From contig DAOLDB010000018.1 of the NCBI GenBank assembly GCA_035327565.1, positions 1 to 64,000 of the forward strand: a stretch of 64,000 nt of DNA. The letters are read 5' to 3'. The notes under the pieces are model-generated. The model saw only the letters and a program-made list of their open reading frames with translations. It was not told the origin of the DNA and did not search any database. The position numbers and the translations under genes are program-made. Origin of the DNA: JABDLO01 sp035327565 (GTDB taxonomy: Bacteria; Bacteroidota; Bacteroidia; Chitinophagales; Saprospiraceae). Below, piece by piece: positions 63,378 to 64,000 of the stretch; the stretch's first letter is position 1; every line of letters begins with the position of its first letter.

Positions 63378-64000
63378 TTACATATTTCTTATACTTCCAC
63401 CGCTATATTTTCCACTATCTAATATTTTTTCCTTGGGTTCACCTTTAAAACGGATAGAACCTCCACTGCTTGCATTTCCAATGATCTTTTCCATTGCCCA
63501 CACTTTGGCTGAAGCTCCGGAGCTGGCACTTACTTTAACCATGTCCGACTTCAAATCACTGCCATTGAAACTGGCACCTGAACTTACCTGAACATTAGAA
63601 TTTATTGTGGAGCCCGAAACAGAGCAAGAACCTCCGGAGGAAATATTGACCTTGCAGTCATTTGATTTAATCACCAGAGCACAGGATGCTCCGGATGAAA
63701 CATCTATGGACATTTGATGCGAAGCTATTTCTTCTTTACTTACTACACGTGATCCGGCACCTGCATCTATGCTTTTTAATTCTTTGTAGTGAAGAGTGAT
63801 TTTTGCCTTGGATTGATTACCTCCGCTGAATGCAAGCCTGTCTTTGAACTTGATCAATAATATGTCATTTTTCACCTCGGTCATTAGGTCTTCTGCATCT
63901 CCCCTGATCATTTGGATTTCAGCTTTGTTCTGATTGGATTTTACTAAATATACTTCAACGCTGCCTCCAACTTTTAATTTTGAATATGCATCAAGTTCTC
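63378..64000 (-). CDS. head GIN (DUF2807) domain protein, 5' partial
   Basis: The frame is open to the right edge, so the start is outside the window; 206 codons are seen. It has the repeating short strands rich in S/G and K/V of DUF2807 (DAGAGSRVVSKEEIASHQMS, SSGASCALVIKSNDCKVNIS, GGSCSVSGSTINSNVQVSSG), giving a right-handed beta-helix, and ends GGSIRNM. Proteins of this family usually have a signal peptide and act at the cell surface or periplasm; function unknown. Confidence 0.85.
   Translation of the reverse strand, partial: ELDAYSKLKVGGSVEVYLVKSNQNKAEIQMIRGDAEDLMTEVKNDILLIKFKDRLAFSGGNQSKAKITLHYKELKSIDAGAGSRVVSKEEIASHQMSIDVSSGASCALVIKSNDCKVNISSGGSCSVSGSTINSNVQVSSGASFNGSDLKSDMVKVSASSGASAKVWAMEKIIGNASSGGSIRFKGEPKEKILDSGKYSGGSIRNM

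Overview
The window is from a Bacteroidota genome, most likely of the Saprospiria type. This assignment is inferred from gene content and promoter style; no ribosomal marker is present. Evidence: an SprB-repeat protein ending in the gliding-motility C-terminal domain used by type IX secretion, a TonB-dependent receptor with a carboxypeptidase-like N-terminal domain, two amidohydrolases with signal peptides, DUF2024 next to a group III globin, a GCS2-CBS fusion beside an AstE-like amidohydrolase, low GC, and several promoters of the Bacteroidota form TTG-N19/20-TAnnTTTG. There is no phage, insertion sequence or CRISPR array.

Layout. 0-8 kb: partial SprB-type surface protein, FAD monooxygenase, serine beta-lactamase-like hydrolase, then a row of six small genes (two DUF1801, three VOC, one MmcQ/YjbR). 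8-11 kb: a redox or nitrosative-stress-like block (small CPVC thiol protein, secreted protein, DUF2024, truncated globin, MarR regulator with a four-cysteine tail), with a MarR-like palindrome inside a promoter and an HxlR regulator broken by one stop codon. 11-15 kb: outer-membrane barrel, vanadium-haloperoxidase-like lipoprotein, decayed membrane-protein gene. 14.8-22.6 kb (minus strand): trpE-G-D-C-F-B-A plus a DAHP synthase. Upstream of trpE is a complete ribosome-mediated attenuator: a 19-residue leader peptide with tandem Trp codons, a pause hairpin, an antiterminator and a terminator. 22.6-28.8 kb (minus): TetR-TolC-MFP-RND efflux operon with two copies of one operator. 29-37 kb: hypothetical protein, TonB receptor, KAS III, gluconate-dehydrogenase-like pair.

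37-41 kb is accessory and decaying: one intact small lipoprotein gene flanked by two broken paralogues, other gene fragments, a small HTH gene and an orphan terminator. 41-54 kb: alpha/beta hydrolase, DUF2130 protein, ECF sigma/anti-sigma/barrel operon, a beta-helix protein with an IPTL-CTERM tail, two amidohydrolases, ExbB-ExbD-ExbD-TonB operon. 53.5-64 kb: lycopene cyclase, folC, GNAT, UbiX, acyltransferase, msrA/msrB, initiator tRNA, DUF1761 protein, GCS2-CBS/AstE pair, and a partial DUF2807 protein at the right edge.

Most core genes are intact with tight operon spacing. The strongest single observation is the trp leader attenuator at 22432-22560, where every element of the classical mechanism can be read from the sequence.
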